A DNA stretch of 50,674 nt from assembly GCA_013166775.1 (NCBI GenBank), contig JABLTJ010000037.1, positions 1 to 50,674 of the forward strand, written 5' to 3'. The notes under the pieces were generated by a model. That model searched no databases. It saw nothing but the letters and a program-made list of their open reading frames with translations, and was not told the DNA's origin. Position numbers and translations under genes: made by a program. This document shows, piece after piece, positions 8,512-16,631 of the stretch. Origin of the DNA: Promethearchaeati archaeon. Lineage in GTDB: Archaea > Asgardarchaeota > Heimdallarchaeia > Heimdallarchaeales > Heimdallarchaeaceae. Numbering within the stretch: position 1 is the first letter of the stretch; each line of letters begins with the position of its first letter.

Positions 8512-9315
8512 ATGATAATGGAAATTGAACCCAAGAAATTCATCGATGCTAAATACTTCTCCCTTCCTTTCAAGGAATTAGTTGAAAAATATCCTGATTT
8601 GAATGCTTTTCTTATCTCTACTAATCCTCACAAATTTAATTTAGGTAACTCTTTTGTTCTCTCGAGAATAAATACTGTTCTTTTCAAAGAAGTTTTAGAT
8701 CTGGAAATTAGAGTACCTGAAGATTACTTGATTCCTTCTACAGGAGTTCGTTATGCTTTTTGTGATTATGTAGTTTCACAACTAAAATCTAACAAAACGA
8801 TTCTAGAGATTGGAACTGGGGCTTCTGCTTCAATGTCACTTATTTTAGCGAAGAAATATAATAAAAATGTTATTGCGACTGAAATAAATCCATTAGCTCT
8901 GGATTTTGCAAAGATAAACGCTGAAATGAATGATTTGGATGAACAGATTAAATTTAAATTGTCAAATGGTGAAATTATTTCAGAATTAATCCCGCAAGGA
9001 AAATATTCCGCTTTAATTTGCAATCCACCAGTTTATGAAGATGACATAACTCGATTAGCTAAGAAAAAGGGATGGAGAGGAGTAAAGGATGAGTTAATGG
9101 GAGGAGGGAAAGATGGTTTGGAATTTACAAAACAACTAATCCACGAATCATTTGAAACTGAAGGAGTAGAGATTGATTTCATTGCGCTTTTGATGTTTAA
9201 TAAAACTCAGATAAATGCTATCTTATCTCAATTTCCAAAAGATAAACGATTTCGTTTAGTTCAAATCAACGCTGGCACAAGAAAGAGATTTATTCTGTTG
9301 ATTGATAGATTATAA
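8512..9315 (+). CDS. RlmF/METTL16-like N6-adenine methyltransferase
   Basis: This 267-aa SAM-dependent methyltransferase probably acts on adenine in RNA. The SAM-binding motif I ILEIGTGAS is at residues 97-105, followed by the acidic ATEINPLALDFA block. The catalytic motif NPPVYE starts at N171; NPP followed by an aromatic residue marks amino-methyltransferases of adenine. The N-terminal region, including IPSTGVRYAF before motif I, matches the RlmF/METTL16 (DUF890) layout rather than HemK. The target (23S rRNA, U6-like RNA or other) cannot be read from sequence. The first residues are MIMEIEPKKF; the second ATG at 8518 may be the real start. Its last 26 bases overlap the convergent gene's end. 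Confidence 0.8.
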   Translation: MIMEIEPKKFIDAKYFSLPFKELVEKYPDLNAFLISTNPHKFNLGNSFVLSRINTVLFKEVLDLEIRVPEDYLIPSTGVRYAFCDYVVSQLKSNKTILEIGTGASASMSLILAKKYNKNVIATEINPLALDFAKINAEMNDLDEQIKFKLSNGEIISELIPQGKYSALICNPPVYEDDITRLAKKKGWRGVKDELMGGGKDGLEFTKQLIHESFETEGVEIDFIALLMFNKTQINAILSQFPKDKRFRLVQINAGTRKRFILLIDRL

Positions 9316-10561
9316 TTGTCTCTGTCATGTATAGCAGCTCAGTGACAGACTTACTATATTTCATTGTATAGATGATTGAAGCAACTATCATTAAGATATA
9401 GAAAATACTTACTTCCATCCAGCTTAAAATTTGCCAGATAATTCTTTTAAATGAATGATTTATCAGTTGAGTAGCAAAAAATCCTTCGAAAACACCAAAA
9501 AAGAAAAGTGCAAGATTTAGCAGTTTAATCGGGCCTTTAGAAAAAAAGCCAACATATAGAAAAGGTATAACCATTGCTAGATATGATATCTGCATTTTAT
9601 GGAAGAAGATCAAATAAACCATCAGAAGAGCTACTGTTTGGTGATAAGACCAATGCCTCTTCCTAAGAAATAGTACTGATCCAACAGCACCTACCATGAG
9701 TATTGTGAGTATTGGGAAAATGAAGCTAAAACTTTCGATATTTATACTAAAAAATTCTTGAATTATTGTTAATATTCCTTCATTTCCAGGAGCTAGTATT
9801 TTGTCTTGGAACTGAAGAAGAAACTGTGAAGGTGAAAGTAGATATAGAGGTAGAACAAATAGTATAAGTCCTAAAAAGAATATTATAGTTTGAATAATTC
9901 TTTCCTTCCATTTTTCGCAATAAATCCAAATAAGAGGAGCCAACAGAATGGGAAAATATTTGAGACCAGCGCCAAGGACTAGTACTAAATTGGCTATTGT
10001 TTTGTTTCCTCTTTCATATAGATAAATTGGAAGAAGTATCAATAAAGGAACTATACATTCATCTGATCCCCAAAAAGAAACCAAGTGAAGAAAGAAAGGA
10101 TTAATGCTATACAGCAGTGCTATTGGAAAAGCGTGTCTATTATTTCTTTTCTCCTCAAGTTTGTAAAGTATCAGTGCGGAGAGTATTATGCATATTGCAA
10201 AGAATATTCTGAATATATAGGACAATAATATCATACTACTGGAATCTATATAATTTTCAACATTAACGAAATTAGTTGAATAGTCGCTTGAACCTATCAT
10301 CGAAATGAGAACTAATGGAGCCCAAAGATAAGAACTTAAGGGAGCTGCATTAACATAAAAATCACGATAGGGAACTCTACCTTGTAAAACACCCATTCCC
10401 CTATTAAAGAAAACAACTTGGTCTGCAATGATAATCCGAAAATCCGGATTAAAGTAACGAGTGTAGATAAAATGTATCATTAATGTAATTGCATATACAA
10501 TCGAAGAGATAAGAATTAACCATAAAACTCTTCTAGATTTATGTATCTTTATTGCTCTCAT
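9290..10561 (-). CDS. GT-C membrane glycosyltransferase (GT87-like)
   Basis: This polytopic 423-aa membrane protein has about ten hydrophobic segments. An acidic residue lies in the first extracytoplasmic loop (IIIADQVVFF, D47), followed by GRVPYRDFYVNAAPL. That arrangement is typical of GT-C/GT87 (DUF2029) enzymes, which use lipid-linked sugars such as dolichyl-phosphate-mannose. Later WGSDECIVPLLILLP and LGAGLKYFPILLAP match the same family. It would add a sugar on the outer face of the membrane, which fits the glycan genes upstream. It is divergent from the MFS gene at 10.6 kb and overlaps the preceding methyltransferase tail to tail. Confidence 0.75.
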   Translation of the reverse strand: MRAIKIHKSRRVLWLILISSIVYAITLMIHFIYTRYFNPDFRIIIADQVVFFNRGMGVLQGRVPYRDFYVNAAPLSSYLWAPLVLISMIGSSDYSTNFVNVENYIDSSSMILLSYIFRIFFAICIILSALILYKLEEKRNNRHAFPIALLYSINPFFLHLVSFWGSDECIVPLLILLPIYLYERGNKTIANLVLVLGAGLKYFPILLAPLIWIYCEKWKERIIQTIIFFLGLILFVLPLYLLSPSQFLLQFQDKILAPGNEGILTIIQEFFSINIESFSFIFPILTILMVGAVGSVLFLRKRHWSYHQTVALLMVYLIFFHKMQISYLAMVIPFLYVGFFSKGPIKLLNLALFFFGVFEGFFATQLINHSFKRIIWQILSWMEVSIFYILMIVASIIYTMKYSKSVTELLYMTETIIIYQSTE

Positions 10562-10628
10562 TTTGCAGAACCTTTAGTTAATGAGGGAAAGACTAAAATG
10601 TATCCATTATTATTTTCTTTTTGCTAAG

Positions 10629-12599
10629 ATGACTGCTGAAACAGAAACCTTGAACATCCGCTCTACCTTTTTCAAATGGATTCCTATTATTTCAACATTA
10701 CTGTTAGCTGGAGTTACTTACGGAGTTCAGAGAACTGCACTATCATTATATGCTGAATCTCTTGCTATTGAACAAGCAGGAGGTCAATTTACAGATTTTT
10801 TAATCTTTATTCAAGCAGCTTCCACTATTATCGCTTATGGTTTATTTAAAGGAATAAGTGCGTTTCTAAGTGCAAAAGTGAGTAATCGTTTTAAGAGAAA
10901 AAACACAATGAGAATTGGATTAGTTTCACTCTTAATAGGTTCAGTAGCAATCGCATTTGCAACTTATTTAGGCTTGTGGGCATTGATAATTGGAAACTTA
11001 TTTATTGGTGGTGGTTTGGGATTCTTCTTTACATCTTCAATGTCAGCTTTGACTGAAATAGCTGGTGCTGAGGGTTCAGCTTTCTCTGTAGGCTCAATGG
11101 AATTCTCTGTTTATCTAGGATCTAGTCTTGGAGCATTTTTCGCTGGTCTGATAGCTAAAGAACCTGAAAACTTCGCAAGGAGTTTTATCTTCGCTTTAAT
11201 TGTCGCTGGATTAGCTGTTCTTTTAGGATTTTTCTTGATTCGAAAAGTGGAAACATCTGAGCTTGTAAAAGGAACAAAAGAAGAGATTCTTCTAGATTCC
11301 ACAAAAGTAGAATCAAAGTGGAGTTTCAGAAATATTTTCAAAACTCCTACATTGCTGCTGTCTTATTTTGCTGGTCATTTCTCAAGAGTTACTGATAGCA
11401 TTATTGTGCTACTACTCCCAGTGTTAGTCAGCACTATCTATGGTTTCCAAATATGGGAGGTAGGTTTAGTAACTGCAGGATTTACACTTGCTTGGGCTTT
11501 ATTGATGCCTTTTACAGGAAGGATAAGCGATCGATTTGGAAGAAAAGAAGCAATCTTCATAGGTTTAGCAGTTGAAGGAATTGCTTTAATTCTTATTACA
11601 TTAACTCACTCATCAATTTATGTTATTCTTCTTTCAATTGTAGCGGGAATTGGAACTTCAATATACTATCCAAGTTTGCCTTCAATCTCAAGAGATGTTG
11701 TGCCAATTGTCAAACGCGAACAAAGTCTGGGAATTTATAGAGCTTCGCTTGATTCAGGTTATGTAACAGGACCTTTATTGGCAATAGGTCTAGCTTATGC
11801 TGCAACTAATTTGAATCTATGGAATTATGCAAGCACTGCTGAGACACAGGTAATAGAGAACATGTTGAAATTTCCCTTCCTAGTATTTGGTGGAGTACTG
11901 GGTCTATTATCGATCCTCTTCATATTTTTTGCTAGAGAGACAAGACCAGGATGGGTTCAAGCTAGTCATTCCTTAAAACATGGATACAAGGTTTTGGAAG
12001 TTTTTCAGAGATTATCCAAAGCTTTTGCTTATTATATTGATGAGGTAAAAACAGAGAAAGCAATAGAGTTCATGGAGGAAGCGAAAAATCTTGAAAGAGA
12101 AGCAGACATTCTAGTAGTAGAAGTAACGCAAGCTCTTTACGCTAATATCAGACCTGCACCTGATGATTACCATTTCTATAAAATAACTGATATCTTAGAT
12201 ACTTCTATTGGTCATAGTCTTAGATCTTTAAGAAAAATCGTTATGATACCTAAAGAAAAACTACCTAAAAGCTTCATTAATTATCTGAAAGAAGAATGTA
12301 AACTTCTTGTCAATATGATTACTAAAGCTGTTGAAGCATTAGAAGTAGTGTGTATTCAACCTCTTGCATCTCATCCTATTTTCGAAGCGGTAAGTGAAAT
12401 CGAAAATGCTTTGGATAAGAATAGTATGAAAGGTTTAACTAGCATAATTAAAGATTCAGGAAATCTAAATACTGTTGAAACTCTTTACATTATTCAAATC
12501 ATTGAAGCAATGGAAATATCCGCAAATCAAATAGAAGATGCTGTTGATGTGATGAAAATTCTTGGGTTGAAGCATCAAGTGAGTCCGTTAGTATTATAG
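10629..12599 (+). CDS. MFS transporter fused to a PhoU/DUF47-like domain
   Basis: The N-terminal ~430 aa form a 12-helix major facilitator transporter. The loop 2-3 region reads SNRFKRKNTMRIG and the second half carries the canonical motif A, GRISDRFGRKEAIFIG. From about 11970 to 12590 follows an all-helical domain containing EFMEEAKNLEREADILV and HSLRSLRKIV. Its spacing of E and D residues resembles PhoU/DUF47 (Pit-accessory) proteins. DUF47 proteins normally work beside phosphate transporters, so this fused form may couple transport to phosphate or metal sensing; the substrate is unknown. The frame is open from an ATG at 10581, but the ATG at 10629 is preferred. It follows a TATA-like stretch (near 10598-10610) at archaeal spacing and begins the MFS-like sequence. 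Confidence 0.8.
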   Translation: MTAETETLNIRSTFFKWIPIISTLLLAGVTYGVQRTALSLYAESLAIEQAGGQFTDFLIFIQAASTIIAYGLFKGISAFLSAKVSNRFKRKNTMRIGLVSLLIGSVAIAFATYLGLWALIIGNLFIGGGLGFFFTSSMSALTEIAGAEGSAFSVGSMEFSVYLGSSLGAFFAGLIAKEPENFARSFIFALIVAGLAVLLGFFLIRKVETSELVKGTKEEILLDSTKVESKWSFRNIFKTPTLLLSYFAGHFSRVTDSIIVLLLPVLVSTIYGFQIWEVGLVTAGFTLAWALLMPFTGRISDRFGRKEAIFIGLAVEGIALILITLTHSSIYVILLSIVAGIGTSIYYPSLPSISRDVVPIVKREQSLGIYRASLDSGYVTGPLLAIGLAYAATNLNLWNYASTAETQVIENMLKFPFLVFGGVLGLLSILFIFFARETRPGWVQASHSLKHGYKVLEVFQRLSKAFAYYIDEVKTEKAIEFMEEAKNLEREADILVVEVTQALYANIRPAPDDYHFYKITDILDTSIGHSLRSLRKIVMIPKEKLPKSFINYLKEECKLLVNMITKAVEALEVVCIQPLASHPIFEAVSEIENALDKNSMKGLTSIIKDSGNLNTVETLYIIQIIEAMEISANQIEDAVDVMKILGLKHQVSPLVL

Positions 12600-12651
12600 T
12601 GTTGTATATTTAAGACGATAAACTAAAAAGTGAATAATACGATAAGGGGTT

Positions 12652-14526
12652 ATGAAAAAAAGCCATCTCATTTTACTGTTCTTCATGTTAACTTCATTAT
12701 TACACTTGAATATTCGAACAATCAATTCATCAAGAGATGAGGGAACTCTTAATCCTCCTCAACTCGAATTAGAGAAGGTTAATACAAATCTAACTTTGTT
12801 CATAGAATTTGTTGGTTTTGATGAGGAATTTATTGATGAGGGGGAAATTCTTAGCCAAATCACTCATACATTCAATAGAGGTTCATCGTTGATAGGCACT
12901 TCTAAAATAGATTTCGATTTCAGTATCTCTTATGCAACTGATGCAGAGACTAATGCTTTGAAAAATTTCATTGAGATTATTAGTGACAAGGGATCCGGAG
13001 TTGGAAAATCTATTAATAAAACGAGATTATCTGAAGATTTAGCAACAGGTGTTAGAAGTGATTTTTTTATCACGGAGGATGGTATGGTAGCGGATGTTGA
13101 GGATGTTGAAGGTTATATTTCTGCTAATTTTTACGATGAAACTAATGCAGGAGAAGGATATACTATGTTTTTGCTTAACTTTTCTTGTTTCGATACTCCA
13201 GATCATAGTCAGGAACATTGGTATCAGATAAGTAAAGAATCATTTGATACAAATAGAACAATAAATCACTGGTATTCAGGATATAATGGCATACCTGAGA
13301 AACAGACATTAGGGTGGGGGGGAGATGAGAGGTTTTGTTTTATAGATCTTTCTTCAAGAACATGGTACTTCGATTGGATCACAACTGCTTGGCCAAGTCT
13401 TATTCCTAGTAGTGCAATCTATTACGATTACCCAGATGTTGATTCACTTATTCAAAATTATGATCCCAACACACCTGTTGGAAAATCTAAACTTTCAGAA
13501 TATATAGCAGCATGGATACAATCCTATTTGGGGAATCTCTTCTCTGCATATTATGGAGCATCTCCAATTGGAAGATCATACTCCATACAACTGCTCTTCT
13601 TCGAGAATCTAACTATTAATGGTTATTCATTCGAAGATTTTAATTGGATGATGTCTGAGAATCGAATGTTGAATCAACTCATAAAAGATTTTCCTTGGAT
13701 TGAATGGAATATTGAAGTGGAGTATGTGAGGTTTATAGATTACCCTGAAGTATTTGATTACATAGCTGAAAATGTAAAAAAGGATCAAGATGGACTTTAT
13801 ATTGAAGTTACGGATGGATTTTTCACTTACTTACAAAACAGATTGTTTGCAGATTTTAACTACTCAGCAGCAGATATAGTACTTCCCTGCTATGGTTTTC
13901 TAACAGATTATGTGAGTCTCAAATATTATGGAGTAAGTTTCGCAGGTTTAGGGGGAATGGGTTGGGAAATAATAACAGGTAGTCCAGGTTCTATTTTCGA
14001 AGATGGAGACGTATCTAAACCTAGAAGAGGGTTCACCCAAGTTATGATTCATGAACTTGGACATAGTTTAGGTTTTCCTCATCCTCATAACTATGACTAT
14101 GGTTGGGGATCATCTTTCGTTAAAGAAACAATGAATTATTTCTCTCTAGGAGAAGAGAGTTTTAGCACATTCTATAAAGATGGATTAGCAAGATCTCATG
14201 GTAATTTCTACTATCTTCTTGCACTTGAGGAAATGGAATTAGCATATGGAATATTCCTCGATGCAGGAGCACCTTCTGAATTAGATTGGTTAATAGAAGA
14301 AATTTATGGTCTACTCAATGGATATTTAGAACTGTATAATGAATTAAAATATTTATCAGCAGTTCTAAACATGACTACAGCTCTGAATAAAATCGATCTA
14401 ATTCCTTACTATATTGCTCATCCTGAAGAGATACCAACAGAACCAACTGAAAAGACAACCTTTCCACCTGGTATAATCTCCATAGCGATAGTATGGATAT
14501 TAATGAAGAAAAGAAAAAAGTATTGA
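12652..14526 (+). CDS. secreted metzincin-type zinc metalloprotease
   Basis: This 624-aa protein has an N-terminal signal sequence (residues 1-25, with the core LILLFFMLTSLL) and a C-terminal hydrophobic stretch ending in KKRKKY. It should be exported and anchored with the body outside the cell. The catalytic motif HELGHSLGFPH at residues 467-477 is a perfect HExxHxxGxxH, giving three zinc-binding histidines and the glutamate base. A Met-turn, ETMNYF (M494), follows 17 residues later. Together these define a metzincin. The ~440-residue region before it has many aromatic and acidic residues and no family I recognise. A proline- and threonine-rich linker (PTEPTEKTTFPP) leads into the membrane anchor. 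GGGGT just before the ATG may aid initiation. Substrate unknown. Confidence 0.85.
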   Translation: MKKSHLILLFFMLTSLLHLNIRTINSSRDEGTLNPPQLELEKVNTNLTLFIEFVGFDEEFIDEGEILSQITHTFNRGSSLIGTSKIDFDFSISYATDAETNALKNFIEIISDKGSGVGKSINKTRLSEDLATGVRSDFFITEDGMVADVEDVEGYISANFYDETNAGEGYTMFLLNFSCFDTPDHSQEHWYQISKESFDTNRTINHWYSGYNGIPEKQTLGWGGDERFCFIDLSSRTWYFDWITTAWPSLIPSSAIYYDYPDVDSLIQNYDPNTPVGKSKLSEYIAAWIQSYLGNLFSAYYGASPIGRSYSIQLLFFENLTINGYSFEDFNWMMSENRMLNQLIKDFPWIEWNIEVEYVRFIDYPEVFDYIAENVKKDQDGLYIEVTDGFFTYLQNRLFADFNYSAADIVLPCYGFLTDYVSLKYYGVSFAGLGGMGWEIITGSPGSIFEDGDVSKPRRGFTQVMIHELGHSLGFPHPHNYDYGWGSSFVKETMNYFSLGEESFSTFYKDGLARSHGNFYYLLALEEMELAYGIFLDAGAPSELDWLIEEIYGLLNGYLELYNELKYLSAVLNMTTALNKIDLIPYYIAHPEEIPTEPTEKTTFPPGIISIAIVWILMKKRKKY

Positions 14527-14551
14527 AACTAGGTCGTTCTTTTCTTTAAAT

Positions 14552-16567
14552 TTATCCTTCCAATGAAAAAGGTGAAGCCTTAAAAATAGATTCTACAAGA
14601 GGATGAAACTCTTCCTCATTGACTTGTTCTAGAGCTAATTTATCTCTTAATTTAGGAATAGATTCTTTCAGGAATTTTCGAACTAGGAGTCTACTTTCAA
14701 AAGTCTCTGTATCTGCTACTAAAACAACCATTACGTTTTCTTGTTTTTCAATAATAACAGCTCTACCATCATGGGTTATACTCCTCAAAGTTTCTGTTCC
14801 TTTACCAAGAACTTCAGCAGAGAAATTGATAATTGCTGATATAAGTCCTGAGACTAGTAAATCATCTATGCTTTCTTTTCTGGAGAATTTATATGAATAC
14901 AGAGGGAGTCCGCCTTCATCAATAACAAGAAGCATATAGAGAATTATAGGTATTTTTTTTGGAGAACCGAAGGAAAAACTCATAATTTTCTTAAACAAAC
15001 GTTTTGGTCCCCTTAGCTCTTCAATTAAAGAAATCTTGTCTCTTAATCTCATCTGGATTTCTTCTGATCTGTCTGCAAGATTATATCTTTCAGCGAAATT
15101 TAATCCCGTTTTAAGTGTTTCATCAACTTTCTTATTCACATTTCTATATTGGAAATAACTAGCTTTTGTTAGAATAGCATCAATATAGAGAGGATGCTCT
15201 AACTCCTCAGTAATATGCAATAAGTTATCTATAAAATAAAGAAATTTAGTCCCATAATCGTTCTCATCAGTTATCCTGAACAACTCGAAATAACTCTCTG
15301 CTAGAGCCCCATAGGAATAGACTATTCCCTCTAGAATAAGCTGATTCTCAAAAAACTCTAAAGCTCTTTCAAAAAGCTCTACAGCTATGCTATAGTTAAC
15401 TTTTTTCTGATTATAGAGTCCTTTATAGAAATAATAGTAAGACATAGCATTAAAATTAAATTGTTCTTCTGCTAGATTAAATCCATTTTCTAGTGATGCT
15501 CCTTTATCTTTATTTGTTAGAATCTGAACATATCCATAAGTTATTTCAACAAGAGGGTATATGTAACCATAATCCTTGTTCAATTCATGAGCTTCACTGT
15601 AAAACATATCTGCTTTTTCTATCTTATCATCTAAAAGATGAATATCACCTATTTTCGATAAAGTTTGAATACGTAAGGGAATTATTAAGTTATCAATTTT
15701 CAATATTCGTTGATAAATATTCAAAGCTTCAGCTAGACCTCCACTCATCTTTTCTTTTGTAGCTATATTCAGGGAGATAATAGCTTCTAATTTAGAAGAG
15801 CTTATTTCCCTTGCTAGTTTTAGTCCATTATCAATGTGGACCTGAGCTGTTTTCACATTGTATTCCTTTAATTCTATCTGAGCTAATAGATTATAGAGAG
15901 AACATAACATCCCTTTGTTTTCAATGTTTTCTGCACGTTTTATTGCACTTTCCATCCACAGCTCCTTAAGTGTGTCATCTGCTAGATTGTATGCAAAGTT
16001 AAGCAGATCACATAGAAGTGCATCCAAAATGAAAGGAAATCGAACTGCTAAATCTTCAAGATTAATCAAATATCGTAGAAGTTCATTCAAAGCTTTGAAA
16101 CCAAGTTCAGGTTTTTTTTCAGTTGCAGATGAAAATTCATTAAGTGAAAGAATTAGAAAATCTTGTTCTTTGGAATCAGCTTTTTGATTAATTAATTTTT
16201 GAATCTTGGGAAGAACTAGTTGAAATTCTTCAAATTGAAATGTGTCTCTCAGAGCTAAAAGATAACACATCATTATTGAGAGGTTTTTAGTATCAACTTC
16301 TTTTCCAAATAGCTCCTGTAAATCTATAATTTCCTCGTATTCCTTGCTCCAATAACAATACAAGTAGTAGATAAGAAGAACAAATTGATCTTCTTTTTTC
16401 ATCTTCTTCTTAATTGAATTGAGATATCTGGAGAGCTTCTTTCGAATTTGCTCTTCATCCTTCATGTCACCTATAATGCGCTCTAAGAAGCTATAGAAGG
16501 AATCTTCATTACCTTTAATGTATTGATTAATTTCATTTGTAACAAAGCTTGGTAGAGATAAGGTCAT
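14552..16567 (-). CDS. TPR-repeat protein with C-terminal longin-like domain (1 of 3)
   Basis: This 671-aa protein has two parts. Residues ~60-520 are an alpha-helical array with several tetratricopeptide-like repeats (for example SKIGDIHLLDDKIEKADMFY and AVELFERALEFFENQ). Residues ~539-671 form a globular domain whose predicted order is strand-strand-helix-three strands-helix, as in longin folds. Its key segments are LLVIDEGGLPLYSY, DDLLVSGLISAI and VMVVLVAD. There is no signal peptide or membrane helix, so it should be cytoplasmic. The two genes following on the same strand share this architecture. A minus-strand TATA-like TTTATAAATC lies about 35-45 bases before the ATG. Function unknown; TPR arrays bind proteins and longin domains often serve GTPase or trafficking complexes. 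Confidence 0.75.
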   Translation of the reverse strand: MTLSLPSFVTNEINQYIKGNEDSFYSFLERIIGDMKDEEQIRKKLSRYLNSIKKKMKKEDQFVLLIYYLYCYWSKEYEEIIDLQELFGKEVDTKNLSIMMCYLLALRDTFQFEEFQLVLPKIQKLINQKADSKEQDFLILSLNEFSSATEKKPELGFKALNELLRYLINLEDLAVRFPFILDALLCDLLNFAYNLADDTLKELWMESAIKRAENIENKGMLCSLYNLLAQIELKEYNVKTAQVHIDNGLKLAREISSSKLEAIISLNIATKEKMSGGLAEALNIYQRILKIDNLIIPLRIQTLSKIGDIHLLDDKIEKADMFYSEAHELNKDYGYIYPLVEITYGYVQILTNKDKGASLENGFNLAEEQFNFNAMSYYYFYKGLYNQKKVNYSIAVELFERALEFFENQLILEGIVYSYGALAESYFELFRITDENDYGTKFLYFIDNLLHITEELEHPLYIDAILTKASYFQYRNVNKKVDETLKTGLNFAERYNLADRSEEIQMRLRDKISLIEELRGPKRLFKKIMSFSFGSPKKIPIILYMLLVIDEGGLPLYSYKFSRKESIDDLLVSGLISAIINFSAEVLGKGTETLRSITHDGRAVIIEKQENVMVVLVADTETFESRLLVRKFLKESIPKLRDKLALEQVNEEEFHPLVESIFKASPFSLEG

Positions 16568-16602
16568 TTAATCATCAGATACTCTAGAATGAATTTCAAG
16601 AT

Positions 16603-16612
16603 TTATAAATGA
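16603..16612 (-). promoter_or_regulatory. TATA-like box of the first TPR-longin gene
   Basis: On the minus strand TTTATAAATC sits about 36-45 bases before the ATG at 16567. This suggests the gene has its own promoter, although it is third in a same-strand row. Confidence 0.35.
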
Positions 16613-16631
16613 AGCTTTTCCACGTTCTGAT

